From Paenibacillus ferrarius (lineage in GTDB: Bacteria > Bacillota > Bacilli > Paenibacillales > NBRC-103111), in NCBI RefSeq assembly GCF_002027705.1, contig NZ_MBTG01000001.1, positions 434,001-498,000 on the forward strand: DNA of 64,000 nucleotides, written 5' to 3'. Positions 27,346-35,455 of this stretch are shown one piece after another. Made by a program: the position numbers and the translations under genes. Under the pieces are notes generated by a model. It searched no databases and was not told the DNA's origin. It saw only the letters and a list, made by a program, of their open reading frames with translations. How positions within the stretch are numbered: position 1 is the first letter of the stretch; the number at the start of each line of letters is the position of its first letter.

Positions 27346-27768
27346 GTGAATATAACAGGTTTGAATCATTTTTTGTTTTCGGTTTCTAATTTAGACAATT
27401 CTATTGTGTTTTATGAAAGCGTTTTTGGTGCAAAACTGTTAGTGAAGGGGAGAAGGACGGCCTATTTTGATTTAAATGGGATGTGGCTTGCTTTGAATGT
27501 AGAAAAAGACATTCCTCGCAATGAAATAAACCTCTCTTACACGCACATCGCTTTTTCAATTGAAGAAGCAAACTTTGTTGATATGTATGAGAAACTAAAG
27601 AAATTGAATGTAAATATCCTATCAGGTCGTCCTAGAGATGAAAAAGATAAAAAATCAATTTACTTTACAGACCCAGATGGTCATAAGTTCGAATTTCATA
27701 CAGGTACTTTGCAAGACAGATTAGCTTATTATAAGCAGGAAAAAAAACATATGGAGTTTTTCAATTAA
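27346..27768 (+). CDS. fosB: FosB-type metallothiol transferase
   Basis: A 141-residue VOC enzyme that opens fosfomycin with bacillithiol (or cysteine) using a divalent metal. His8, His67 and Glu116 fall where the FosB metal ligands are expected, and EKDIPRNE plus SYTHIAF are diagnostic. The GTG at 27346, 6 nt after GGGGTG, gives the usual FosB length; the upstream in-frame ATG is rejected. Cytosolic, probably monocistronic. Confidence 0.9.
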   Translation: MNITGLNHFLFSVSNLDNSIVFYESVFGAKLLVKGRRTAYFDLNGMWLALNVEKDIPRNEINLSYTHIAFSIEEANFVDMYEKLKKLNVNILSGRPRDEKDKKSIYFTDPDGHKFEFHTGTLQDRLAYYKQEKKHMEFFN

Positions 27769-27775
27769 AATGATG

Positions 27776-27827
27776 TTGACACGACACCAAATGGTGGCCT
27801 ATTATTAAATAGACACCAAATGGTGTC
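27776..27827 (+). promoter_or_regulatory. Promoter with twin operators for the ArsR-SRPBCC pair
   Basis: TTGACA (27776-27781), 18-nt spacer, TATTAT (27800-27805). CACCAAATGGTG at 27785-27796 lies in the spacer and GACACCA-AA-TGGTGTC at 27812-27827 lies just downstream of the start point. The centres are about 29 bp apart, so dimers could bind both sides of the -10 box. Confidence 0.75.
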
Positions 27828-27944
27828 GTATTAGGGATTATCGCCTCGTGGACGCGACGTCCGAATAGAGCCGCATACTTTAAGCGGGTGGTGATGGTGA
27901 TATTAACGGCTGTCCCTTGGTAATAATACGTAGGAGAGGGTGTT

Positions 27945-28274
27945 GTGAGCGAAAACAACCAGTTGCGGGATGTGTTTGATGCAGTTGCAGATCCAACTAG
28001 GCGCCAATTGATTCGTATATTAGCAGAGGCAGAGGAGCTGCCGCTTCATGAGTTAACGGCACAGTTTCAAATGGGCCGTACAGCGGTATCTAAGCATTTG
28101 ACAATTCTTAAAGAAGCCGGACTGATACTTGACCGAAAAGTCGGCAGAGAAACGCGATATAGGCTAAACGCCGCTCCACTTAGAGAAATTCAAGATTGGG
28201 CGGCTTTCTACAGCAAGTTCTGGAGTACGAATATGTTGCGTTTGAACCAACTATTAGAGGAGGAAGAAGAATGA
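27945..28274 (+). CDS. ArsR-type HTH regulator
   Basis: A 109-residue winged-helix protein of the ArsR group usually paired with an AHSA1/SRPBCC gene: VADPTRRQLIRILAEAEE, AVSKHLTILKEAGLI. It has no Cys residues, so it is not a classic metal sensor. GTG start after AGGAGAG. Its TGA overlaps the ATG of the next gene by 4 nt. The twin operators upstream are its likely targets. Confidence 0.88.
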   Translation: MSENNQLRDVFDAVADPTRRQLIRILAEAEELPLHELTAQFQMGRTAVSKHLTILKEAGLILDRKVGRETRYRLNAAPLREIQDWAAFYSKFWSTNMLRLNQLLEEEEE

Positions 28275-28666
28275 GTTTAACATTATCCTTGGATTTTCAG
28301 TACACGACATCAATCGAAAAACTTTGGTCCGCATTAACCGATTCAAACAAGCTTGCCAAGTGGGTCATGGACAATGATTTTAAGCCGGTCGTAGGACACC
28401 GTTTTCAATTTCGCACGCAACCGACCGAATGGTGGAATGGCATTATTGACGGCGAAGTGCTTATCGTGGACCCACCAAACCGGTTGTCCTATACGATGGT
28501 CAGCGGCGATAAGCTGACGGCCACTTGGACGCTGCAGGATTTAGGCGACGGAAAGGTTAACCTTCATCTCGAACAAACTGGATTCTCAAATACGCAAGGA
28601 CTCGAAGGCGCTAGGTATGGCGTTAGTAAATGGTGCAGCGAGCTTGAAAAGTTGTTGGAACAATAA
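28271..28666 (+). CDS. SRPBCC/AHSA1 family protein
   Basis: A 131-residue START/Bet v1-like hydrophobic-pocket protein: YTTSIEKLWSALTDSNKLAKWV at the N-terminus and VSKWCSELEKLL in the C-terminal helix. The ATGA overlap with the ArsR gene shows translational coupling. The paired ArsR-SRPBCC arrangement recurs at 62.5 kb. Ligand unknown. Confidence 0.85.
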   Translation: MSLTLSLDFQYTTSIEKLWSALTDSNKLAKWVMDNDFKPVVGHRFQFRTQPTEWWNGIIDGEVLIVDPPNRLSYTMVSGDKLTATWTLQDLGDGKVNLHLEQTGFSNTQGLEGARYGVSKWCSELEKLLEQ

Positions 28667-28687
28667 TCGCATGAACTTGAATAACAT

Positions 28688-28720
28688 AAACCGGCTGCAT
28701 GAAGTTTGCAGCCGGTTTTA
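28688..28720 (+). terminator. Terminator after the ArsR-SRPBCC operon
   Basis: AAACCGGCTGC/GCAGCCGGTTT perfect 11-bp stem followed by TTAT. Confidence 0.85.
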
Positions 28721-28783
28721 TGCAACATGAATGGTATAATGTGAATATAAGTAGAAATTAATTTGATCGGAAGGATGTTAAGC

Positions 28784-31039
28784 ATGAGCGAATCGAATCA
28801 GGAGTATATCGTAATCTCGGGTGCGAGGGAAAACAATCTTAAGAACGTATCTTTGCGCATTCCCAAGCGGAAGATCACGATCTTCACCGGGGTATCCGGA
28901 TCTGGCAAGTCATCGATCGTCTTCGATACGATTGCCGCAGAATCCACGCGATTGCTGAATGAGAATTTCAGCTTGTTCGTGCGCAATTTCCTACCGCGCT
29001 ATCCGCAGCCGGATACGGACGCTATCGAGAACCTGAGCATGGCCGTGATTGTAGATCAGAAGCGGCTGGGCGGCGGTTCCCATTCCACGATGGGCACGAT
29101 TACCGATATCTCTCCCATACTTCGACTTCTCTTCTCCCGAGTGGGCCAGCCCTATGTTGGACAAGCCAACATGTTCTCGTTCAACGATCCGCAAGGGATG
29201 TGTCCCGAGTGTAGTGGGATCGGTCGCAGACTGTCCGTCGATATGACCAAGGCGGTGGATACGTCAATGTCGTTGAATGAAGGGGCAATCATGCTGCCAG
29301 GCTATACGGTGAACAGCATGGATTGGTCGATGCTCGTGCAATCAGGGTTCTTCGATCCTGACAAGAAACTGAATGATTATTCGGATAATGAGCTAGAGCA
29401 GTTGCTGCATGGCAAGGCGAGGAAAGTGGAGATGCAGTTCGCCGGGAAAGCAGTGAATATAACCGTAGAAGGCATCATCGAGAAGTTCACTAACAAGTAC
29501 ATCAAGCAGGATGTGAAGACGAAGTCCGAGCGTACGCAACAAGCTGTTGCGCCGTACATCTGCGAGGGTCCATGTTCCAGTTGCCGCGGCGCGAGACTTA
29601 GTCAGGCTGCGCTTGGCTGCAGGATCAATGGACTCAACATTGCCGAGCTATCTTCCATGGAGGTCGGGCAACTCATCCGCGTCATCCGAGAGATTGACGA
29701 CGCGATCGCCGCGCCGGTCGTCAAGTCGCTCACGGAGCGGCTGCAGCATCTGGTGGATATCGGACTTGACTATTTGACGCTGGACCGTGAGACGGATACC
29801 TTATCCGGCGGCGAGTCGCAGCGCGTTAAGATGGTGAAGCACCTGAGCGGCAGTCTGGTGGATGTCACTTACATCTTCGATGAGCCCAGCGTTGGCTTGC
29901 ACCCCCGTGATGTACATCGGTTAAATGGATTGCTGCAGAAGCTGCGCGACAAGGGCAATACCGTAATTGTCGTCGAGCATGATCCTGATGTGATCAAGTT
30001 GGCAGATCATATCGTCGACGTCGGGCCTCACGCCGGCAGCCGCGGCGGTACCATCGTGTATGAAGGAAGCTTCCAAGGCCTGCTGGAGTCAGGTACACTG
30101 ACAGGCACTCATATGAAGCGGCCGCTCCATCTGAAGCACGACTGCAGGCAGCCCTCCGGCAAGCTGTCCATCAAGGATGCCAACCTGCACAATCTTCAGA
30201 ACGTGAGTGTAGATATTCCAACCGCAGTGCTGACCGTAGTTACGGGTGTCGCTGGTTCGGGCAAAAGTACGCTGATAAACGAAGTATTCTTAAGCAAGTA
30301 TTCCGATGCGATCGTCATCGACCAATCCGCGGTAGGAGTATCAACGCGCTCGAATCCCGCGACCTACACGGGCATTATGGATGAGGTACGCAAGGCGTTT
30401 GCTTCTGCGAACAAGGTCAATCAAGGCTTGTTCAGCTTCAACTCCAAGGGAGCATGCGAGAACTGCCAAGGGCTGGGTGTAGTGTATACAGACCTTGCAT
30501 TCCTCGACAGCGTGAAGCTGCCATGCGAAGTATGCGGAGGTAGACGTTTCAAGGAAGAGGTGCTCGCCTACAAGCTGAACGGCAAGTCCATAGCAGAAGT
30601 GCTGGAGATGACTGTGGAGCAGGCATTGAATTTTTTTGAGTTGAAAGAGGTTGTGCGCAAGCTCCAGGCGATGAGTGATGTGGGGCTGAACTATATTACC
30701 CTTGGTCAACCGCTCAGCACGCTCTCTGGCGGGGAATGCCAGCGCATCAAGCTGGCAAGCGAGCTGCATAAGAAGGGCAGCATCTACGTAATGGACGAGC
30801 CGACGACCGGCCTGCATATGTCAGATATCGGTCACCTTCTGGAGATCATGAACCGCTTGGTGGATGCCGGCAATACAGTGATCGTCATCGAGCACAACCT
30901 TGATGTGATCAGCCACGCGGATTGGATTATCGATATGGGACCAGATGGAGGCAGCAAGGGCGGCCAGGTGGTGTTCGAGGGCACACCTTCGCAGATCATC
31001 CAGGCGGAACAGTCGATTACGGGAAGATACTTGATGTAA
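28784..31039 (+). CDS. UvrA-like ABC ATPase (class II/UvrA2 type)
   Basis: A 751-residue tandem ABC ATPase. Walker A GVSGSGKSS (near residue 35) and GVAGSGKST (near residue 490), two LSGGE signatures and two DEP Walker B boxes are visible. Zinc-finger cysteine pairs occur as CPEC, CEGPCSSC and CENC/CEVC. It is about 200 residues shorter than canonical UvrA (~950), as in UvrA2/DrrC-like proteins that lack the UvrB-binding domain and are linked to resistance to DNA-binding drugs. GGAAGGA selects ATG 28784. Confidence 0.88.
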   Translation: MSESNQEYIVISGARENNLKNVSLRIPKRKITIFTGVSGSGKSSIVFDTIAAESTRLLNENFSLFVRNFLPRYPQPDTDAIENLSMAVIVDQKRLGGGSHSTMGTITDISPILRLLFSRVGQPYVGQANMFSFNDPQGMCPECSGIGRRLSVDMTKAVDTSMSLNEGAIMLPGYTVNSMDWSMLVQSGFFDPDKKLNDYSDNELEQLLHGKARKVEMQFAGKAVNITVEGIIEKFTNKYIKQDVKTKSERTQQAVAPYICEGPCSSCRGARLSQAALGCRINGLNIAELSSMEVGQLIRVIREIDDAIAAPVVKSLTERLQHLVDIGLDYLTLDRETDTLSGGESQRVKMVKHLSGSLVDVTYIFDEPSVGLHPRDVHRLNGLLQKLRDKGNTVIVVEHDPDVIKLADHIVDVGPHAGSRGGTIVYEGSFQGLLESGTLTGTHMKRPLHLKHDCRQPSGKLSIKDANLHNLQNVSVDIPTAVLTVVTGVAGSGKSTLINEVFLSKYSDAIVIDQSAVGVSTRSNPATYTGIMDEVRKAFASANKVNQGLFSFNSKGACENCQGLGVVYTDLAFLDSVKLPCEVCGGRRFKEEVLAYKLNGKSIAEVLEMTVEQALNFFELKEVVRKLQAMSDVGLNYITLGQPLSTLSGGECQRIKLASELHKKGSIYVMDEPTTGLHMSDIGHLLEIMNRLVDAGNTVIVIEHNLDVISHADWIIDMGPDGGSKGGQVVFEGTPSQIIQAEQSITGRYLM

Positions 31040-31076
31040 TGATTTGAAAATAAGTGATAAGAAGAGGGGGGCTTCC

Positions 31077-31673
31077 ATGATGACAAATAGTAAATTGAAT
31101 CCTAAGGTTGATGGATTTTTAAATAAGGCCAAAACCTGGAAGGAAGAATATGAAAAGTTGAGAACTATCGTTCTTGACTGTGAGCTGACCGAAGAATTCA
31201 AGTGGATGCATCCTTGCTACACGTTTCAGAATAAAAACATTGTTTTGATACATGGATTTAAAGAATACTGTGCGCTTCTGTTTCACAAAGGTGCCTTGTT
31301 AAAGGATACTCATGGTATCCTAATTCAACAAACGGAGAATGTACAGGCGGCGCGCCAGATTCGATTCACGGATGTTCGAGAAATAGATGCAATGGAGACC
31401 ATCTTGAAAGACTACATTCATGAAGCCATTGAAGTAGAAAAAGCTGGTTTGGAAGTGGATTTTAAAAAGAATACAGAATTCATAATTGCTGAAGAATTTC
31501 AAAATAAATTGAATGAAATCCCCGCCTTGAAAACTGCTTTTGAAGCATTGACACCTGGACGGCAAAGGGCGTACCTTCTTCATTTTTCGGAACCCAAACA
31601 ATCCAAAACTCGAGAGACGAGGGTTGAAAAATACATGCAGCAAATTCTGAGTGGAAAGGGATTAAATGATTAG
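31077..31673 (+). CDS. YdeI-like protein (DUF1801 with OmdA-type C-terminus)
   Basis: A 198-residue protein: DUF1801-like N-terminal part (EFKWMHPCYTFQNKNIV, GFKEYCALLFHKGALL) and a C-terminal YdeI/OmpD-associated motif (LTPGRQRAYLLHFSEPKQSKTRETRVEKY). B. subtilis YdeI belongs here. GAGGGGGG 5-8 nt before tandem ATGs (31077 and 31080). It follows the UvrA2 gene by 37 nt and may share its transcript. Confidence 0.85.
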   Translation: MMTNSKLNPKVDGFLNKAKTWKEEYEKLRTIVLDCELTEEFKWMHPCYTFQNKNIVLIHGFKEYCALLFHKGALLKDTHGILIQQTENVQAARQIRFTDVREIDAMETILKDYIHEAIEVEKAGLEVDFKKNTEFIIAEEFQNKLNEIPALKTAFEALTPGRQRAYLLHFSEPKQSKTRETRVEKYMQQILSGKGLND

Positions 31674-31690
31674 GGCGTGGATGTAAAAAT

Positions 31691-31721
31691 AAAAAACCGT
31701 GGTCGATTTATCGAGCACGGT
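31691..31721. terminator. Terminator between convergent genes
   Basis: ACCGTG/CACGGT stem at 31696-31721 with an A6 tract to its left, giving a T-run for the leftward TerD gene ending at 31733. Confidence 0.7.
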
Positions 31722-31732
31722 AATCAATATCA

Positions 31733-32896
31733 TCAGATAAATGAGTCAAGATCGTCATCTTTAAATTCTATTGGTCCGACATCCATTTGGAATGATCCGT
31801 CAGGATAGAGAAGCGGACTTTCTTCCATGTGATCGTTAGAATACTTCTCGACATGGCTGACTTTCATTTGCAAAGTATCCGTGAAATCGATATGGGCAAT
31901 TGCTACCCAATAGGCATAATCGTTTAGCTCATGGAGCGGAGTAGCTACGGACTGACCCAAGTGGTTGTCAACAACAGCGCGTACTTTCATTGATTTAAAG
32001 CTCCCGGTTCCGTTGCTCACTGCGCTATATGCTGCAAAAAGCACATAGTTCAGTTCTTCCGGACGGTGAATCACTATCGTCTCTTTTCCACTTCCCATTG
32101 CATCGCCATCTAACTGGATATAAGGCATTTTACTGGCTGAGCCGAGTTCCTTGTAATAGACTTTTCCCACAACAGAATTCTTTGTTATATAGAAGCAATA
32201 TAAATCCAGATCATTTTCTGTCTGCCATTCCAAGGATGCCGTTACTTTCGTTGACTTTTGAATGCTGATGCTTTCCTTCTTCTTCAATTCCACGTTAAAT
32301 TGTTTAATGGGTTTCTGCACGGCAGCGGCAGCGACTTCTTGCTTAACTTCTTCTGATACATGAAGTCCGAAGTTTCTGACTAGTGCCGTTAATCCTCCGA
32401 TGAAGCCGCTTCCAACCGCATTAAACTTCCATTCGCCGTTATGTATGTAAATTTCTCCAACTACGATTGCTGTTTCATTCGTAAGATCTTGTCCGAAATG
32501 AAAGCGGGCGATTTCATTCCCGTCCTGCGGATTATATAGTTTGCACACGGAATCCCTAACTTTGGCAAACGATTGACCGTTGTTTTCACCGTCGTGAATC
32601 GTTAACGTGATAGCAACCTTGGTTACATCCTTTGGCATGACGGATTGAACCATTTGAATTGTTTCTCGGTAGCCATAAACGTTTTCGGAATGGATGACAG
32701 ACTCATTTCTACTAATCGGTTGATTATAGAAGACCATATCTTCGTCTCTCGTACATACGCCATTTGCGTCCAAAAGGAAAGCGGAAGCGTTAATATCGAT
32801 AGCGGGATCGTCACTTTGCCAATCCAATCCTATTGCTATTCCCGGTAGATTGCGTCCTTTTGTCACATCAATTTTCTGCCCTTTGGTAATGATCAA
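31733..32896 (-). CDS. TerD family protein with two TerD-like domains
   Basis: A 387-residue protein. The N-terminal TerD domain (about residues 1-185) shows GLDWQSDDPAIDINASAFLLDANG, FYNQP and HFGQDLTNETAIVVGEIYIHNGEWKFNAVG. A second, divergent domain (about 215-370) contains SLEWQTENDLDLYCFYITKN. TerD proteins bind Ca2+ through acidic clusters and belong to tellurite/stress modules. No terC/terZ neighbours are seen, so this is a stand-alone member. TTG start after GAGGTGATC; a GTG three codons upstream is the alternative. Confidence 0.85.
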   Translation of the reverse strand: MIITKGQKIDVTKGRNLPGIAIGLDWQSDDPAIDINASAFLLDANGVCTRDEDMVFYNQPISRNESVIHSENVYGYRETIQMVQSVMPKDVTKVAITLTIHDGENNGQSFAKVRDSVCKLYNPQDGNEIARFHFGQDLTNETAIVVGEIYIHNGEWKFNAVGSGFIGGLTALVRNFGLHVSEEVKQEVAAAAVQKPIKQFNVELKKKESISIQKSTKVTASLEWQTENDLDLYCFYITKNSVVGKVYYKELGSASKMPYIQLDGDAMGSGKETIVIHRPEELNYVLFAAYSAVSNGTGSFKSMKVRAVVDNHLGQSVATPLHELNDYAYWVAIAHIDFTDTLQMKVSHVEKYSNDHMEESPLLYPDGSFQMDVGPIEFKDDDLDSFI

Positions 32897-33069
32897 GAAG
32901 ATCACCTCTATTCTGAAAAATAACCATCACATTCCATGTTATACCATATTTACAAGATTGCATAGTTTTGATGCATAGAGCTCCAGGAAAGCATTTAAAG
33001 AATACAAAGATAAAGTAGTAGACCGCCGAAATGAATCAAAGTTGTAAAAGCACAATAACAGACAATAAA

Positions 33070-33121
33070 CTCCACCAGACGGAACAATATTTTCCATCGT
33101 CATCCGTTGTGGAGATTTTTA
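33070..33121 (+). terminator. Hairpin with T-run before the beta-amylase gene
   Basis: CTCCAC...ACGGA and TCCGT...GTGGAG pair around a loop, followed by ATTTTTAT, about 50 nt before the amylase start. No gene precedes it on this strand, so it may be an attenuator in the amylase leader or a relic. Confidence 0.55.
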
Positions 33122-33172
33122 TAATTAACAAAGACAGCGCTTACAAATTTTATAGGCAGAGGAGGCAATATT

Positions 33173-34828
33173 TTGTTTCAAACCATGAGATCATTAGTTA
33201 AACGAATTCGTATGTATGCAGCCGCTTCACTCGCAGTAATTCTTGCAGTTTCCATCGGGTTTCCCGCACCTGGGGCCGAAGCATCCAGCATTCGCAGTGA
33301 TTACAAGGCTTATGCGATGGCTCCACTGACCAAAATAACGGATTGGAATGCATTCCGCAACCAGCTGATCACTCTGAAGAATAACAATATTTATGCGCTT
33401 ACCACAGATGTCTGGTGGGGGGATGTTGAGCAGGGCGGCGACAACGTATTTAACTGGGCTTATTACAAAACGTATGCCGATACGGTGCGTGCTGCTGGCC
33501 TGAAGTGGATTCCAATCATCTCCACGCATCAATGCGGAGGCAACGTCGGTGACGACTGCAATATCAAACTTCCTACCTGGCTCTGGAGCAAGGGCACTCA
33601 GGATCAGATGACAATGCGCAGTGAAACCGGCTACTACAATAACGAGACCTTGTCTCCTTGGTGGACAGGCACAGCGACGCAATACGATGAGCTGTATGCA
33701 TCATTTGCTACGAACTTTAGTGGCTACAAGGATATAATTACCAAAATATATCTTTCCGGAGGCCCGGCGGGTGAGCTTCGCTTCCCATCCTATAATACGG
33801 CCGATGGCTGGAGCTACCCAGGGCGCGGCAAGCTTCAGGCGTATACCGATGTGGCGAAACAAAGCTTCCAGAGCGCCATGAACGTCAAATACGGAACTGT
33901 ATCTGCTCTTAACAGCGCTTGGGGGACGAGCCTGACTGCCTTTTCTCAAGTCAACCCGCCGAGCGATGGTGACAACTTTTTCATCAATGGCGTAAATTCC
34001 ACGTATGGCAAGGACTTCATGACGTGGTATCAGAGCGTATTGGAGAAGCATCTGAATACGATTGCTGCTAAAGCGCACAGCCGTTTCGATCCCGTCTTCG
34101 GCGTTCCGATCGGTGCGAAGGTAGCCGGGATTCATTGGCAAATGAACAGCCCAACCATGCCGCATGCTGCTGAATTCGGCGCAGGCTACTACAATTACAG
34201 CACGCTGCTGGATGAGTTCAAGAGATCCAATCTCGATCTGACTTTCACTTGTTTGGAAATGACCGACAGCCAAGCTTATACAAGTCCTTATTACTCCGCT
34301 CCTAAAACATTAGTGATTCAAGTAGCGAATCTGGCGAACCAGAAGGGCATTCGCATCAATGGCGAGAACGCACTGCCGATCAACGACGGAAGCGGTTATC
34401 AAAATACGGCCGAAATGCTGTTCAACTACAATTTCGGAGGCTTCACACTGCTTCGGATGTCCAGCCTCGTCAATGGAGACGGCACGAAGACCGCATTGAT
34501 GGATGCATACCGGGATGCGATTGCAATGACTCCGATTCCGGTTACTTTCATCGTGAAGAACGCGCCAACCGTTTCGGGGGACAGCGTATATGTAACGGGA
34601 AGCCGCTGGGAAATGGGCAACTGGACGACAGGTCTTTATCCCCTCAAGCTGACATACAACAGCTCCACGGCTGACTGGCGAGGCACGGCCAATATTGGAG
34701 CTTCCCGCAATTATGAATTCAAAGCCATCATCAAGGATAGCGCAGGCACTTTCAAAAGTTGGGAGCCCGGAGCCAACAATACGTGGGCGACACCAACAGC
34801 AGGAACGAACTATACGATAACGTGGTGA
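33173..34828 (+). CDS. Extracellular beta-amylase (GH14) with CBM20
   Basis: A 551-residue secreted enzyme releasing maltose from the non-reducing ends of starch. The signal peptide ends near GAEASS. The GH14 barrel has YALTTDVWWGDVE, catalytic acid Glu201 in GGPAGELRFPSY and catalytic base Glu398 in INGENALP. The C-terminal ~100 residues (TPIPVTFIVKNAPTV..VTGSRWEMGNW) form a CBM20 starch-binding domain. TTG start, GGAGG at 8 nt; an ATG four codons later is the alternative. Confidence 0.95.
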   Translation: MFQTMRSLVKRIRMYAAASLAVILAVSIGFPAPGAEASSIRSDYKAYAMAPLTKITDWNAFRNQLITLKNNNIYALTTDVWWGDVEQGGDNVFNWAYYKTYADTVRAAGLKWIPIISTHQCGGNVGDDCNIKLPTWLWSKGTQDQMTMRSETGYYNNETLSPWWTGTATQYDELYASFATNFSGYKDIITKIYLSGGPAGELRFPSYNTADGWSYPGRGKLQAYTDVAKQSFQSAMNVKYGTVSALNSAWGTSLTAFSQVNPPSDGDNFFINGVNSTYGKDFMTWYQSVLEKHLNTIAAKAHSRFDPVFGVPIGAKVAGIHWQMNSPTMPHAAEFGAGYYNYSTLLDEFKRSNLDLTFTCLEMTDSQAYTSPYYSAPKTLVIQVANLANQKGIRINGENALPINDGSGYQNTAEMLFNYNFGGFTLLRMSSLVNGDGTKTALMDAYRDAIAMTPIPVTFIVKNAPTVSGDSVYVTGSRWEMGNWTTGLYPLKLTYNSSTADWRGTANIGASRNYEFKAIIKDSAGTFKSWEPGANNTWATPTAGTNYTITW

Positions 34829-34876
34829 TTTCCTGAATAATTTAATCGTGCTGTTCTTCACCGCTATACAAAAACG

Positions 34877-34917
34877 AAAAGGCTAGAGGATGAAAGATAA
34901 ATCCTTTAGCTTTTTTC
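34877..34917 (+). terminator. Terminator of the beta-amylase gene
   Basis: AAAGGCTAGAGGAT...ATCCTTTAGCTTTTTT, slightly imperfect stem with T6. Confidence 0.75.
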
Positions 34918-34935
34918 ATACCAAAATGACACATT

Positions 34936-35013
34936 AATCAAAATAAATTGATTATTAGATTGCATTTGAATTCGAATTGATATATATTGTTGTTAAATCA
35001 AAAATAATTGATT
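34936..35013 (+). promoter_or_regulatory. Two ArsR operators upstream of the arsR-like gene
   Basis: AATCAA-N6-TTGATT occurs at 34936-34953 and 34996-35013, 60 bp apart. This matches the ATCAA-N6-TTGAT type of Gram-positive ArsR operators. Confidence 0.8.
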
Positions 35014-35023
35014 AAAGAATCGG

Positions 35024-35374
35024 GTGAAAACAATGAAAACCATTATTCCTATACACGAAGTAACTGTAAAGACTGCGCTAAATGATTCATTTTTCGAAAC
35101 TTATGAAACCAAATTTAAAGCGTTGGCGGATCGCAAGAGACTACAGATCATGTATGAGCTAACCCAACGGGGAAAAACATGCGTTTGCGATTTATGCGAC
35201 ATTGTGGAAATGGCTCAATCCAAATTGTCGTATCACTTGAAGATCCTGTTGGATGCTAAGCTAATTACCAAAGAAATCATCGGCACATGGAGTTACTACG
35301 AGATCAATAATAATGAGGTTAATGCATTACTCTCAGAGCAGCTGTGCTGCATTTTTAGACCAAGCGGTTCCTAA
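35024..35374 (+). CDS. arsR: ArsR/SmtB family regulator with CVC motif
   Basis: A 116-residue repressor: winged helix with KALADRKRLQIMYELTQRG, the ArsR signature CVCDLCDIV (Cys pair in the recognition helix region that binds As(III)) and SKLSYHLKILLDA. A second Cys pair, LCCIF, lies at the C-terminus and could complete a thiol site. ATG at 35024; an in-frame ATG at 35033 is possible. Operators flank the gene on both sides. Confidence 0.88.
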   Translation: MKTMKTIIPIHEVTVKTALNDSFFETYETKFKALADRKRLQIMYELTQRGKTCVCDLCDIVEMAQSKLSYHLKILLDAKLITKEIIGTWSYYEINNNEVNALLSEQLCCIFRPSGS

Positions 35375-35390
35375 TTTTTTTTGTGCTTTA

Positions 35391-35427
35391 AATCAATTTT
35401 TTTTGATTAATATATCAATATTTGATA
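35391..35427 (+). promoter_or_regulatory. ArsR operator pair between the arsR-like gene and the flavoprotein gene
   Basis: A third AATCAA-N6-TTGATT (35391-35408) and the related TATCAA-TAT-TTGATA (35413-35427) lie 29-65 nt before the flavoprotein start, so this gene is under the same repressor even if it has its own promoter. Confidence 0.75.
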
Positions 35428-35455
35428 AACGAAACTATAACTCGGAGGTATTAAA

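Noticed and set aside
28196-28271. Upstream extension of the SRPBCC gene to 28196
   Set aside because: It lies inside the ArsR gene; ATG 28271 with its own GGAGG and ATGA overlap is the natural start.
33701-34273. 190-codon ORF opposite the beta-amylase gene
   Set aside because: Shadow frame; the plus strand has both catalytic motifs of GH14.
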